From Balaenoptera acutorostrata (Eukaryota > Chordata > Mammalia > Artiodactyla > Balaenopteridae): a stretch of DNA of 64,000 nucleotides. The stretch lies in contig NC_080082.1 in NCBI RefSeq assembly GCF_949987535.1, forward strand, positions 44,765,874 through 44,829,873. Direction: 5' to 3'. This document shows, in pieces, positions 33,784 to 44,476 of this stretch (within the stretch, counting starts at the first letter, position 1; each line of letters starts with the position of its first letter). The notes beneath the pieces are model-generated. The model worked only from the letters and a program-made list of their open reading frames with translations, did no database searches and had not been told where the DNA came from. The position numbers were made by a program, and so were the translations under genes.

Positions 33784-34623
33784 CGGTTTTTTTTTTTTAA
33801 CATCTTTATTGGAGTATAATTGCTTTACAATGGTGTGTTAGTTTCTGCTTTATAACAAAGTGAATCGGCTACACATATACATATATCCCCATATCCCCTC
33901 CCTCTTGCATCTCCCTCCCACCCTCCCTATCCCACCCCTCTAGGTGGTCACAAAGCACCGAGCTGATCTCCCTGTGCTATGTGCCTGCTTCCCACTAGCT
34001 ATCTAATTTACATTTGGTAGTGTATATATGTCCATGCCACTCTCTCACTTCGTCCCAGCTTACCCTTACTCCTCCCCGTGTCCTCAAGTCCATTCTCTAC
34101 ACCTGTGTCTTTATTCCTGTCCTGCTCCTAGGTTCTTCAGAACCTTCTTTTTTTTTTTTTTAGATTCCATATATATGTGTTAGCATACGGTATTTGTTTT
34201 TCTCTTTCTGACTTACTTCACTCTGTATGACAGACTCTAGGTCCATCCACCTCATGACAAATAACTCAATTTTGTTTCTTTTTATGGCTGAGTAATATTC
34301 CATTGTATATATGTGCCACATCTTCTTTATCCATTCATCTGTCGATGGACACTTAGGTTGCTTCCATGTCCTGGCTATTGTAAATAGAGCTGTAGTGAAC
34401 ATTGTGGCACATGACTCTTTTTGAATTATGGTTTTCTCCGGGTATACGCCCAGTAGTGGGATTGCTGGGTCATATGGTAGTTCTATTTTTAGTTTTTTAA
34501 GGAACCTCCATACTGTTCTCCATAGTGGCTGTATCAGTTTACATTCCCACCAACAGTGCAAGAGGGTTCCCTTTTCTCCACACCCTCTCCAGCATTTATT
34601 GTTTGTAGATTTTTTGATGATGG
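33784..34623 (-). mobile_element. Young L1 inserted inside an older L1
   Basis: An 840-bp 5'-truncated L1, antisense, with poly-T at its left end, full 3'UTR (GGAGTATAATTGCTTTACAA, CACAAAGCACCGAGCTGATC) and the last part of ORF2. The 12-bp word CTGTTTCTGTTT flanks it at 33772-33783 and 34624-34635. An internal T-run at about 34148-34162 marks the ORF2/3'UTR junction. Confidence 0.95.
34160..34610 (-). pseudogene. L1 ORF2 C-terminal fragment
   Basis: About 150 codons from the cysteine-rich segment (NNKCWRGCG...[19 protein letters not shown]) through [18 protein letters not shown] to the natural stop at 34160. The frame is intact, but it lacks endonuclease and reverse transcriptase because the insertion is 5'-truncated. 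Confidence 0.93.
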
Positions 34624-34635
34624 CTGTTTCTGTTT

Positions 34636-34807
34636 TGCATTATACATTCATTTGTATTATTTTTTATTCCATGTATAAGTGATATAATACAGTATTTGTC
34701 TTTCTCTGTCTGACTTATTTCACTTAGCATAATGCTCTCCTAATCCATCCATCCATGTTGCTGCAAATGGCAGAATTTCACTTGTTTTTATAGCTCAGTA
34801 GTATTCC

Positions 34808-34862
<55 letters not shown>

Positions 34863-35440
34863 CACATGTTCTTTATCCATTCATCTGTTGATGGCACTTG
34901 TGTTACTTCCATATCTTGGCAATTGTAAATAATGCTGCTATGAACATTGGGGTGTATGTATCTTTTCGAATTAGAGTTTTCATTTTTTTCTGAATATATG
35001 CCAAAGAGTGGAATTCCTGGATCATATGGTAGTACTAGTTTTTAGTTTTTTGAGGAGCCTCCATACCATTTTCCATAGTGGCTGCACCAATTTACATTCC
35101 TACCAGTGTACAAGGGTTTCCTTTTCTCCACATCCTCTCCAACATTTATTTATAGACTTTTTGGTGATAGCCATCCTGGCAGGTGTGAAGGTGATATCTC
35201 ATTGTGGTTTTGATTTGCATTTCTCTGATGATTAGCAATATTGAGCATCTTTTCATGTGCCTGTTTGCCATCTGCATGTCTTTTTGGGAAAATGTCTATC
35301 CAGAGGTCTTCTGCCCATTTTTGATTGGGTTGTTTGGGGTTTTTTTGATAATGAGTTGTATGAGCTGTTTATATAGTTTGGATATTAACCCCTTGTTTGT
35401 CATATTATTTGCAAATATTTTCTCCCAAGGAATGTTGATT
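34636..35440 (-). mobile_element. Older L1, ORF2 part right of nested insertion
   Basis: Continues the element at 33484: TTGTCTTTCTCTGTCTGACT, GCTGCAAATGGCAGAATTTC and TATGAGCTGTTTATATAGTT. ORF2 is decayed, and a TA microsatellite has expanded within it. Confidence 0.92.
34810..34858. repeat. (TA)n microsatellite
   Basis: About 24 TA units grown from the ATATATA word of the L1 ORF2 end. Confidence 0.96.
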
Positions 35441-35459
35441 TTTATGCGTAATCTCCTGT

Positions 35460-35960
35460 AATTTTTTTCAGTTGACAGCTAATTTAAAAACTTGTGAAAC
35501 ACTTTGTGAGATCCAAATAGTGTATCTCCAAACTGGATTTGACCCACAGCCTGCCAAACTCTGTCTAGTGATATTTCATTGTTCCCACTTCTATTTCTTT
35601 TTTGAAAGTTTATAAGTCATGCTAATTTTAAGCCCAAAATTTAAAAAACGCAACAAGTGCCCCCGATTTGAGCAGGACAGGATGCCTGCACCATGGAAAG
35701 GCAGCGGCATTCACTAATTTCCAGCCCAGTAACCACGGCTGGCTGGGAGGCTCCCACCGCCTCTCCTCCTCAGCCAGCTCCGCTGCATCACCTCGCCCTT
35801 TTAGCAAAGGTCTTTGGAGATGAAGAGCAACACTGGAATATAATTTACGTGTTGTCCTGAGGCAAAATTGGACATTTCCGTCAATTCTTGTTTCTTGAAC
35901 CTTACAAGCTCTGCAAATTAAATGCAGCTTACAACGTTGCTGTTTGCCTTGTTCTGTGCC
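35460..35960. other. Repeat-free island, candidate conserved element
   Basis: TAAGTCATGCTAATTTTAAG, ATATAATTTACGTGTTGTCC and CTCTGCAAATTAAATGCAGC lie in unique sequence between two L1s, with a GC-rich centre (35690-35800). No coding exon is supported. Confidence 0.32.
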
Positions 35961-36109
35961 AAGGAAGCCAGAACTGATGGACTCAATATGCCACTGGGAA
36001 AAAAAGTTTTCATCGAAGCCACAAGCATTATTGTGTCCAAGCCCCCCACCTCCACACACGCAAACCAGTGCACCCCGCCATCACTTGCATCAGCATCATC
36101 AAAAATCCC

Positions 36110-36515
36110 TTCATATATGTATTGTATACTTAAAATTTTGCTAAGACCGCGCACCTCGAGCCCGTGCTCCACAACAAGAGAAGCCACCACAATGAGAAGC
36201 CCGCACACGGCAATGAAGAGTAGCCCCTGCTCACTGCAACTAGAGAAAGCCTGCGCTCAGCAACGAAGACCCAATGCAGCCAAAAATAAATAAATAAATG
36301 CATTTATTTAAAAAAATAATTTTGCTAAGAGGATAGATCTTATCACAAAATAATAATAAATAAGAAGGTGGGAGGAAACTTTTTGAGGTGATGGATATGT
36401 TTATAGCATAGATTATAGTGACGGTTTCACAGATGTATACTGATCTTCAAATCCATCAAGTTGTATGTATTAAATATGTACAGCTTTTTGTATGTCGATC
36501 CTACTTCGAAGTGGT
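36110..36515 (+). mobile_element. Old L1 3'UTR interrupted by a SINE
   Basis: GGTGATGGATATGTTTATAG, GTTTCACAGATGTATACTGA and TTAAATATGTACAGCTTTTT match an old L1 3' end. The CHR SINE sits inside it. Confidence 0.72.
36147..36317 (+). mobile_element. CHR SINE, 5'-truncated, with 13-bp target-site duplication
   Basis: CAACAAGAGAAGCCACCACA, GAAGAGTAGCCCCTGCTCAC and GCAACGAAGACCCAATGCAG followed by AAATAAATAAAT are the 3' half of the cetartiodactyl CHR SINE. The tRNA-like head is missing. AATTTTGCTAAGA flanks it at 36134-36146 and 36318-36330. Confidence 0.93.
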
Positions 36516-37189
36516 TTTTTAAAAAATATTCCTTCATGTGGATTGGTCTCTTTAGTTTCAAAGGTGCTGGTCCTTTCCCTCATTTTCCAGGACCCATGGT
36601 TGACCTGTGGCCGCAAGACTGCTCTTTCAGCATCTCTGGATGGGAGGAAGGTCCCTTAGAACCTGCTTGCGTGAGTATTAACATCCAGGGACATGTTTGT
36701 CCACCAGGCGATAACAAGAGGATTACAGGTCAGAATTCTGGATTTTTACTCCTTCACTAAGTGTCAGCAAGAACAGCAAAAATCATCTTGTGGAACAAAA
36801 GAGGAAACAGACCCTTGACAGAAATGCAGACACCTGGATGCAAAGCGGATGCAGCTGATGACTCTTGGCACAGTAGATAGCACTGGATGGCAGCGTCCGC
36901 AGCACCTGCGCCCTTGGTACCCAACACAGCCTGGTGCCCCTCGTGGCAAGGACTCAACCAACATTGGAAAAATGATTGATTCATGGAGTAATAGGATTTC
37001 TGAGAGCACCATACCCAGCTTACCGGCCTGTTTAGAGATTAATGATTTTAGGGTTGTGTTTGAACAAAAGAATATATTAAATAACTTCTATGAAATTAAA
37101 TTTCACAAGATAAGATTTTCTACCTGTTAGGACAAAATTAGGACATTTTGCTGAGACACTGTGTTGGTGAGGGTGTGTCCTCACTCATT
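36516..37189. other. Unassigned stretch
   Basis: No gene or confident repeat recognised. Confidence 0.4.
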
Positions 37190-37590
37190 GTCTGGACTGA
37201 GTAACTTGAGGTGGTCTCTGAAGGGGGCAGTGCTTGCTAGGGCTGCTCACTCTGCTTCCGGGCACCTGGTGAGATTGCACTGATCTGTCCCCATGTGACT
37301 TGCTTTGACCAATAAAATATGAAGGTGTCACTTCTGAACAGAAACTTTAAGAACAGTGTGTGATTCAGCACATTCCCTTTTACGATCCCACTGCTGTCTG
37401 GGGATTGCTCCATTTTGACTGTGCTGTCAACCTGGGTCTCAGCAAGAGGTTAATACAGAACAGAATCCTCAGAATCCGTGATGGACAAGAAACATTAACA
37501 AGAAATTAACTTTTGCTATTTTAAGCGGGGGAGATCTGGGGTTGTTTATTACCACAGCATGATCTAGCTTATCCTGAGTGATAAGAAGAC
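37190..37590 (+). mobile_element. Probable old LTR-like repeat
   Basis: TTGACCAATAAAATATGAAG, GAACAGTGTGTGATTCAGCA, GTTGTTTATTACCACAGCAT and a CTTATCCTGAGTGATAAG end resemble a common mammalian repeat, probably LTR-derived. The family name is uncertain. Confidence 0.45.
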
Positions 37591-37619
37591 CTATCTGGCA
37601 ATATCTATCAGAATTTAAA

Positions 37620-38210
37620 ATATTAATACCTTTGACCCTTCAATTTCAGTTTAATTAAATTTTATTAATTTTTTTTTCTACAACTTCACTTTCATACATG
37701 TGCAAAGTGATATATGTATAAGGATATTCACGGCTGTAATGTCTATACAGCAAATATTGGAAACAACCTAAGAATATACCAACAGAATTCTTAATATGCT
37801 TTAATGTTTAATAAATCATGGAATATCCAGATTGAGGAAGAATATACAGCCCAAAAAGGGAATAATTCAGATTTCTATAAACTGATAGGAAACACTTCCC
37901 AAGATGTATTGTGAAGTTAAGAAAAAGGCAAGATGCAGAACAGTGTGTGTAGGATGCTACTATTCTTGTAAAGAATATGCAAATGTGTTCATAAGCCTAT
38001 CTATATCTATATGCTTTTTTATACATAGCGTATCTCTGGACATAGACACAGGAGAAAGGGTCTGGTGATGGGGTCCCTCTGGGAAGGGGTAGTGAAGCAG
38101 TGGTGGTGGGAGGGAAACCTCTGCCCACGGCACACCGTTATCTTGTGCCTGATTTTTTTTGCTATGCACAGGTATTATTTCCTCTTTAAATAAATAGGAC
38201 ACTGGACACA
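37620..38210 (+). mobile_element. Ancient L1 3' end (L1MC/ME-type)
   Basis: ATTGGAAACAACCTAAGAAT, AAATCATGGAATATCCAG and GGCAAGATGCAGAACAGTGT occur in the order of an old L1 ORF2 end and 3'UTR. Confidence 0.75.
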
Positions 38211-39069
38211 TTCCCAAGAAATGAATAAAGGAATTACCTGTAGAGGCAGAGGCTTCATAGGAGGTGGCTAGAGACAGGAATAAGATCACAACTTCTTTAT
38301 GTATACCTTCTACAGAGTTTTCATTTTCAAACCATAAGAATATATTATCTCTTTAATTTTTTAAGTAAAAAGAAATTTTTTTAAGAAATCCACTCTTCTA
38401 TGTGAAAGCAAATTCATGTAGAAACCCTTGAGGGCCAAGGGCCGCTCATGGGGGCAGCAGGCAGCCATCCAGGAAATTCCCTGAAGCATTTCTCCATCTG
38501 TTAGACAGTGTCAAGCTGTGCCTCTTACATGAAGCCTGTCTCATTTTGTCCAAATCATTAAGGGCTTCACTGTGCAAGGCCTTCTGGGTTCTGGCCCTGT
38601 GCTGTGTGCTCTTTTCATATAAACTCTAATTCTCACACTTAGCCTGCCAGGGTGGGTGAGCTGGTGTAAAGAGTATTTTAGCAGAGAAAGCAGAGAGCGG
38701 CCAGTGGACTATTGAGAGGAAACTGGCCAGATGAAAAAAATCTTCACTCCCCAGTGAGAGTGGTGCCTGCAGAAAGGACCCTGGGCATGTCGGGCACATG
38801 AAGGAGTCTTCCACAAGGCTGGAGGGAACGGTGGGCAAGGGAAGAGAAGAGGACCATGAGAGAGGAGGGAGAGGGCTATTCATGTAAGAAAGAGTAAGAG
38901 TACCCACAGTCCCAGGGGAAGAGGGGGAGGGGGAATTTTTATTAAGAGCTGGATAGAAATGTAATTGAAGCCCTTGAAATCTTTGGAAAGATGGGAGCAA
39001 AGGTTTCAGTTTCTGTTTGATCTGTGATTCTTCAAAATGAGACCTTGCTTCAGTTCTGGGCAATGTGGG
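38211..39069. other. Unassigned stretch
   Basis: No gene is recognised. The 145-codon minus frame (38626-39063) resembles no known protein. Confidence 0.4.
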
Positions 39070-39215
39070 TCCTTACATTACCCCGGGATTTTGAGTTCCT
39101 TTTACCAACAAGGAATTAGAGACTTAGAATGGTTAAGAAACTTGCTCAAGGTCCCAAGCTTCTTTGTAAAAGAAACATAACTTTATCCCAGCTCTATCTG
39201 ATTGTAAGCACATAC
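39070..39215 (-). repeat. MIR SINE
   Basis: AACAAGGAATTAGAGACTTA followed by AACTTGCTCAAGGTCCCAAG is an antisense MIR core. Confidence 0.65.
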
Positions 39216-39349
39216 ACTTCTACTTCTTACACTATCTACCTCTAAGTCTCTAGGTGAAATCCCTCAGCCAACCCTCACAGCCAACCAACACAGAATGGGG
39301 CTCACTTCTTTCTTGTTGATCTATCCAACTTTTATCTTACCATGTTTGA

Positions 39350-39425
39350 TGGATGAATGGAGAGATGGAGATATGGCTGAATGGAGGGTGGGATGGATGG
39401 ATGAATGGATGGATGGATTCATGAG
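39350..39425. repeat. Imperfect (GGAT)n
   Basis: GGATGGATGAATGGATGGAT and related units, with interruptions. Confidence 0.8.
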
Positions 39426-39514
39426 TAGATCAAGTGCTTTAACTTGCATTGTGATTTGAAAACAGTCAATGAGCAGGAAAGTTTCAGGTTACATTCTTCA
39501 TCAGAGGAAAGCAC

Positions 39515-40070
39515 AAAATATTTATTTAACACTGACTGTAAGCAGGGAATAGAGAGGTGAACAAAATGTAACCCATCTCAGAGAGCCTGGTTTAGCAGGG
39601 TGGGAAAAGCAAGAATTTGAGTAACCATTATCCAAGGTGGAAAGTGAGAGTTTGTTTAATAAATTTCCTGACCCTTCCATATGGAGGTTCAGAGAAACTA
39701 GACCTTCTACCTTGAGGCAGAGAAGGAAGGAAAGTGGGGACTGGGGAGGAGGTCAGGGAAGGTTCTGGAAGGAGGCAGCAATTTTGATTTGAATCTTAAA
39801 GGGTACATAGGATTTTGATCTAGGAAGAGGGCAAGGATTGGAGGAAGGGGTGAGAATTAATTCCAGACAGAGAGACCAGCATAAGCAAACACACGGAGGT
39901 AGGAATATTTGAGATAGACTTAGCCTTGCTGAGGTGAAGAATGCTTTGTGCGTAGAAATATTAGAATATAAGATTGGAAAGGGGCCAGATAATGAGTGGC
40001 CTGGAAACTCAGACTCAAGATTTGAGAACTTGGTTAATGAGAATGCACTGAAGATTTCAGAATAGGGTAA
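39515..40070 (-). repeat. L2 LINE 3' region
   Basis: ATATTTATTTAACACTGACT, GGTCAGGGAAGGTTCTGGAA, AGAGAGACCAGCATAAGC and GGCCAGATAATGAGTGGCCT follow antisense L2 over 550 bases. Confidence 0.8.
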
Positions 40071-40102
40071 CTGAGCTGGTGTACACATAGAAACAATCTG
40101 AA

Positions 40103-40370
40103 AGTGAGGCAGTGTGGTGCAGTAGTGAACACTTGGGCTCTGGAGTCAGACACCTGGGCTAGAATACCAGGTCCTTCTCATCCAAGATATGTGACCATTA
40201 GCAAGTCCGTTGGCCTTTCTGAGCTTCCATCTCCCTATCTCTGACATGGGAATAATAATAATAATAATCCTCATAGAGTCATGGGGATTAATTACGATGA
40301 AGTATATAAAATGTTTAGCTCAGTCCCTGACATGTGCTAAGTGTTCAATATATGTTAGCTATTTGATGTC
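40103..40370 (+). repeat. Full-length MIR SINE
   Basis: Near complete: GCAGTGTGGTGCAGTAGTGA, CTCTGGAGTCAGACACCTGG, AATAATAATAATAATAATCC and CATGTGCTAAGTGTTCAATA. Confidence 0.9.
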
Positions 40371-40475
40371 ATCATCACCACCACCAGCTGCAGCAGCAGC
40401 TTCACTACCACCATTGTCATCATCAACATCACCACCACCATGGTCTTTGCCTTTGTCATCATCTTCAGCGTCATC
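40370..40475. repeat. CAY/CAG trinucleotide-rich tract
   Basis: Mixed CAT, CAC, CAG and CTA triplets follow the MIR tail directly, giving a misleading S/P/A-rich frame (40210-40929) on the plus strand and a D/G-rich one on the minus. Confidence 0.8.
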
Positions 40476-41009
40476 ACCTCTCTCTAAGCATAAAGACTTG
40501 TATAGCCCAGTGACCGGCCCAGAAACACAGTCATTTATTCCAAACACATTTGCTGAGCGCTACTGTGATGGAGGGTTTCTGTTTGCCCATCAGATTCACT
40601 CTCTACCCTTTTCATCTTGCTCTGTGCCTGGCAAGGCCAACCTGTTCCATCCAATGGGCAGTTCCTGTGGGAGACTGAAGGGAGGAAGAAAAGCCAGGTA
40701 TTGTTCTTTGGCTCTCTCCCTGCTTGTCATCATGGCTGGCTGCATCCCTGGATGGGTCTCAGCTCTTTCCAGGTTTCCTCTCCATGCCTTCCTCCCTGCC
40801 CCAGTTCCAGATGTGGTCACCATGGAGCCCTGCTCTTCCCAGATGAAGGCTCCTGCACTATTTCTTGTGGCTCCTCAACACCATATCTTTGTAAATGGTT
40901 CCTGTCCTAATATCTACAGATTGCCCTGACTTGAGTTTTCCATCTGTTTTTGCTAAGCTCTGATTGATAGACTTTTGTGTGTCAGTCCCAGTCATGGGAA
41001 CGCAGGCTA
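40476..41009. other. Unassigned stretch
   Basis: A 239-codon plus frame spans MIR, triplet tract and unique sequence. It has no recognisable domain, so I do not call a gene. Confidence 0.45.
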
Positions 41010-41250
41010 CAAAAATAGGAAAGAGATCACCACCTCATCCCCTTCAAGGCTTCCCTATTTCTCGGGGGGACAGAAACGCCTCAGGAAACTACAACACCAT
41101 CTTCTATGTGCCACAATAGCATATGTACTCAGAGTTGTGATAACATCGAAGGACAGGTACCCTTGTGGGGATGAGTTTGCATGAAAGCCAGCAGAGAAGG
41201 CTTCTTAGAGGAAGTGACACTCTGAGTCTTGAAGGATGAATACATACTCC
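41010..41250 (-). repeat. Probable L2 fragment
   Basis: GAGAAGGCTTCTTAGAGGAA and GAGTCTTGAAGGATGAATAC are antisense L2 words. Confidence 0.55.
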
Positions 41251-42664
41251 CTGCACAGGCATGGTAAATTGCTCGGTTGCCTGGCAGCCACGTTGGACAC
41301 AGGAGAGGCAGGGGAGAGGACTGGAGTAGTTTAGGGACTGGTATCAAGTTGCTTACTTCATTTTGCTAATCAAAGACATTTTTCGCTTTGCCATCTATTA
41401 TCACTCACCACCAGAATATAATATTGGAATAAAGGAAAGTCCTTTGTAGCAAATAAATTTAGCTTATATACACAAGTACTGCCTGTCCTTGTTTTTCTCA
41501 CTTTGTAGCAGTCAAGGAACCAGTGCATGGGCTGATATTTGGAAACCACTAATCTTATCTGACCTTCTTATTTTACCCTTGAGGAAGCTGTGTATTTAAA
41601 AAATAACTAGAATTTTAAAACAGTATCAACTCTTTTAAGTGTTTATTGCCAATCATGTGACTGCTCCCCACAAAAGGACCCCTGACCAGCCCTAGGTCCC
41701 GTCAGGCATTTGGGGTCAGTCAACACTTGGTCCTAACACCATGGAGAAAAGCATTAAAGTTCCCAGATTATTTTCTCTGTAAGTCATTCGATAATATTTT
41801 CTGCTCCTAAAGACTGTTATGACAAGCAGCAAATTGGTAATTGCAGCCATCTAAGAATAGACATATTTGCAGGATTAATGACCAAAAAAAGTTAGATTTA
41901 AGTAATACTATCAATTAGCAACCATGCATGCATTCATATCTCGTTGTATTTGTCTTGAGGGAGGGAAGAGGAGGCAAAGGACTACAGAGGTGGAGAGGGT
42001 TGAGTAAATCAGCCTCTCTCCCCTGTTGTCTTAGAAGTGGTATGAGTCCTTTTCTGGACAACCTGGATAACACAAGGTGGGCACAGGGATGAAGCTGAGT
42101 CAAGCAACTGCCGTGGAGTTAGATCTTACATGACAGTTAAGTGCTAAAGTCATCGCAGAAGGAGAAAATTGCTGTCAAAATGACCTTTGGAAACTTTTAA
42201 AAGATGTTGCAATAGATTCTGCCTCTTCAGTGAAGCACCAGGATGTTGGTTTGTGTTTAGAAGTTGTTTTGTATAGAAAATACAAAGATTCAAATGCAAG
42301 AATCACTCTCGGCTCAGCAAGGGGCTCACACTGTGGGCGGCTGCTGTGGAATGAGACTGATGGAAGGGATGGAGAGTTTCCCTTCATCCTGTGCTCACTC
42401 TGGGCCTACCCACTATGCCACTGCCCCCGCCCCCGATGCCCAAGTGGAGTCTCAGGCAGAAATGCCTACTCTGTTTATGGCGCTCTCCTTCTTCCTCTCT
42501 TCCCACCCATACGGTGCCTGAGAGGAAAAGTCTAACCCACTCTGACCTTGAGAACTGAAGCCTGCATGTTTGAAAGTCATCACAGGCCTTGGGATACATA
42601 GAACTTTGGGCTTTCTTTATTTTTTCTCTAAATAAATTAATCATTGAAGATATGCCTGGTAGGG
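41251..42664. other. Unassigned stretch with AT-rich islands
   Basis: 41340-41480 and 41750-41930 are AT-rich and repeat-free (GCTAATCAAAGACATTTTTC, AATTGGTAATTGCAGCCATC, CTATCAATTAGCAACC). No gene recognised. Confidence 0.35.
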
Positions 42665-42765
42665 AAGGCGGATACTGCTTTAAAAGCAAGAATACTCAGG
42701 TTTAAGCCCAGATCTGCTCCTATTCTACCATATGACCTTGGCTAAGCATGCCTTGCTTGGGGCCA
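42665..42765 (+). repeat. Probable MIR
   Basis: GGTTTAAGCCCAGATCTGCT followed by ATGACCTTGGCTAAGCATGC fits a MIR core. Confidence 0.55.
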
Positions 42766-43239
42766 CAGTTTCTTGCTGACCTATTGTCTTATTCAGGGAG
42801 TTTTCTCTTACCCTACCCAACTCTAACCATTGTGAACTCTTCTGGAAGATTCTTGTTAGCTAGTAGAAGCTTAATGCCAGGCCCTGTCCTTTACCCAGGG
42901 TATGGTGAGAGCCTCAAGAATGTTTGGGATGAAAGCACATGGAGGTAGGAGGATAAACATCATTTCCTTTTGGGGGATACTTTGGAACCCAAAGATCAGA
43001 AAAAGCGCCATAGATTACACATTATAGAGTCTCTAAAAGTATGGCTTGGAGGGGCGGTTTTGTGTATTTATTCCAGAAATCAAACCATCTTGAAAACTGC
43101 ACACTCATTGTTCCCTTCCAGAGGTGATCCATGGACAAAGCCCACGACTTGGAGAATGACCCTTGAGACCAAACGGCCTCCTCACTCCAAGGAACCTTCC
43201 TTCCCTCTTTCACCTCTTTCTAAATGTCCTGCACAGATT
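42766..43239. other. Unassigned stretch
   Basis: No gene or repeat recognised up to the 5' break of the L1. Confidence 0.4.
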
Positions 43240-43244
43240 TCTGG

Positions 43245-44416
43245 CAATTTTATATACCAAAAGTTATGGGACGTAGGAAAATCAGTTCTAGGAGGAAAGT
43301 TTATACTGATAAATGCCTGCATGAAGAAGAAAGAAAGCTCACAAATAAACAAGGTAATTTACACCTCAAGGAACTAGAAAAAGAAAAAAAACTAAGCCCA
43401 AATATAGCAGAAGGAAATAACAATGATCAGAGCAAAATTAAATGAAAGGGAAGCCAGAAAACAATAGAAAAGAATAACAAAACTAAGAGTTAATTTTTTG
43501 AAAAGATAAACAAAATTGACAAACCTTTAACTAGACTAAGAAGAAAAGAGAAGACTCAAATAAATTAGGTCAGAAAGAAGAGACATTACAACTGATACCA
43601 CAGAAATATAAAGAATCGTAAGAGAAAAAATAGGAATAATTATATGCCAAAGATTGGATAACCTAGAATAAATGAATAAATTTCTACAAACATACAATCT
43701 ACCAAGACTGAATCATGAAGAAATAGAAAATCTGAACAGACCAACAAGGAGTAAGGAGATAAAACAATAATCAAAAACCTCCCAACACAGAAAAGCCCAG
43801 GACCAGGTGGTTTTGCTGATTAATTCTACCAAACATTTAAAGAATTAACAACAATCCTTCTCAAAATCTTGCAAAAAAAGAAGAGAAGAGAACACTCCCA
43901 CACTCATTTTACAAGTCCAGCATGACTCTGATACCAAACCCAGATAATAACTTTGTAGGAAAAGAAAACTACAGGCTACTATCCTTCATGAATATGGATA
44001 TAAAAATTCTCAACAAAATATTAGCAAACTGAATCCAACAGCACATTAAAAGGATCAAGTGGGATTTATCCCTGGGAGGCAGGGATGGTTCAATATATAC
44101 AGATGAATAAATCATACACCACATTAATAGAATGAAAGATAAAAATCACATGATCATCTCAATAGATGAAGAAAAAGCATTTAACAAAATTCAACAACGT
44201 TTCATGATAAAAACTCTTAACAAATTAGGAAGAGAAGAAACATACCTCACCATACATGAAAAACCCACAGCTGACATTCTACTCAAAACAGTGAAAAAAT
44301 GAAAGCTTTCCCCCCTAAGATCAGGAACAAGGAAAGGGTGCTCACTATCTGCACTCCTACTCAACATAGTACTGGAAATCCCAGCCAAAACAACCAGGCA
44401 AAAAAAATATATATAT

Positions 44417-44476
<60 letters not shown>

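Noticed and set aside
36147..36317. Functional tRNA gene
   Set aside because: It is the tail half of a CHR SINE; the tRNA-like head is missing.
40210..40929. 239-codon plus frame as a gene
   Set aside because: It translates a MIR and a triplet tract before unique sequence. Composition comes from the repeats.
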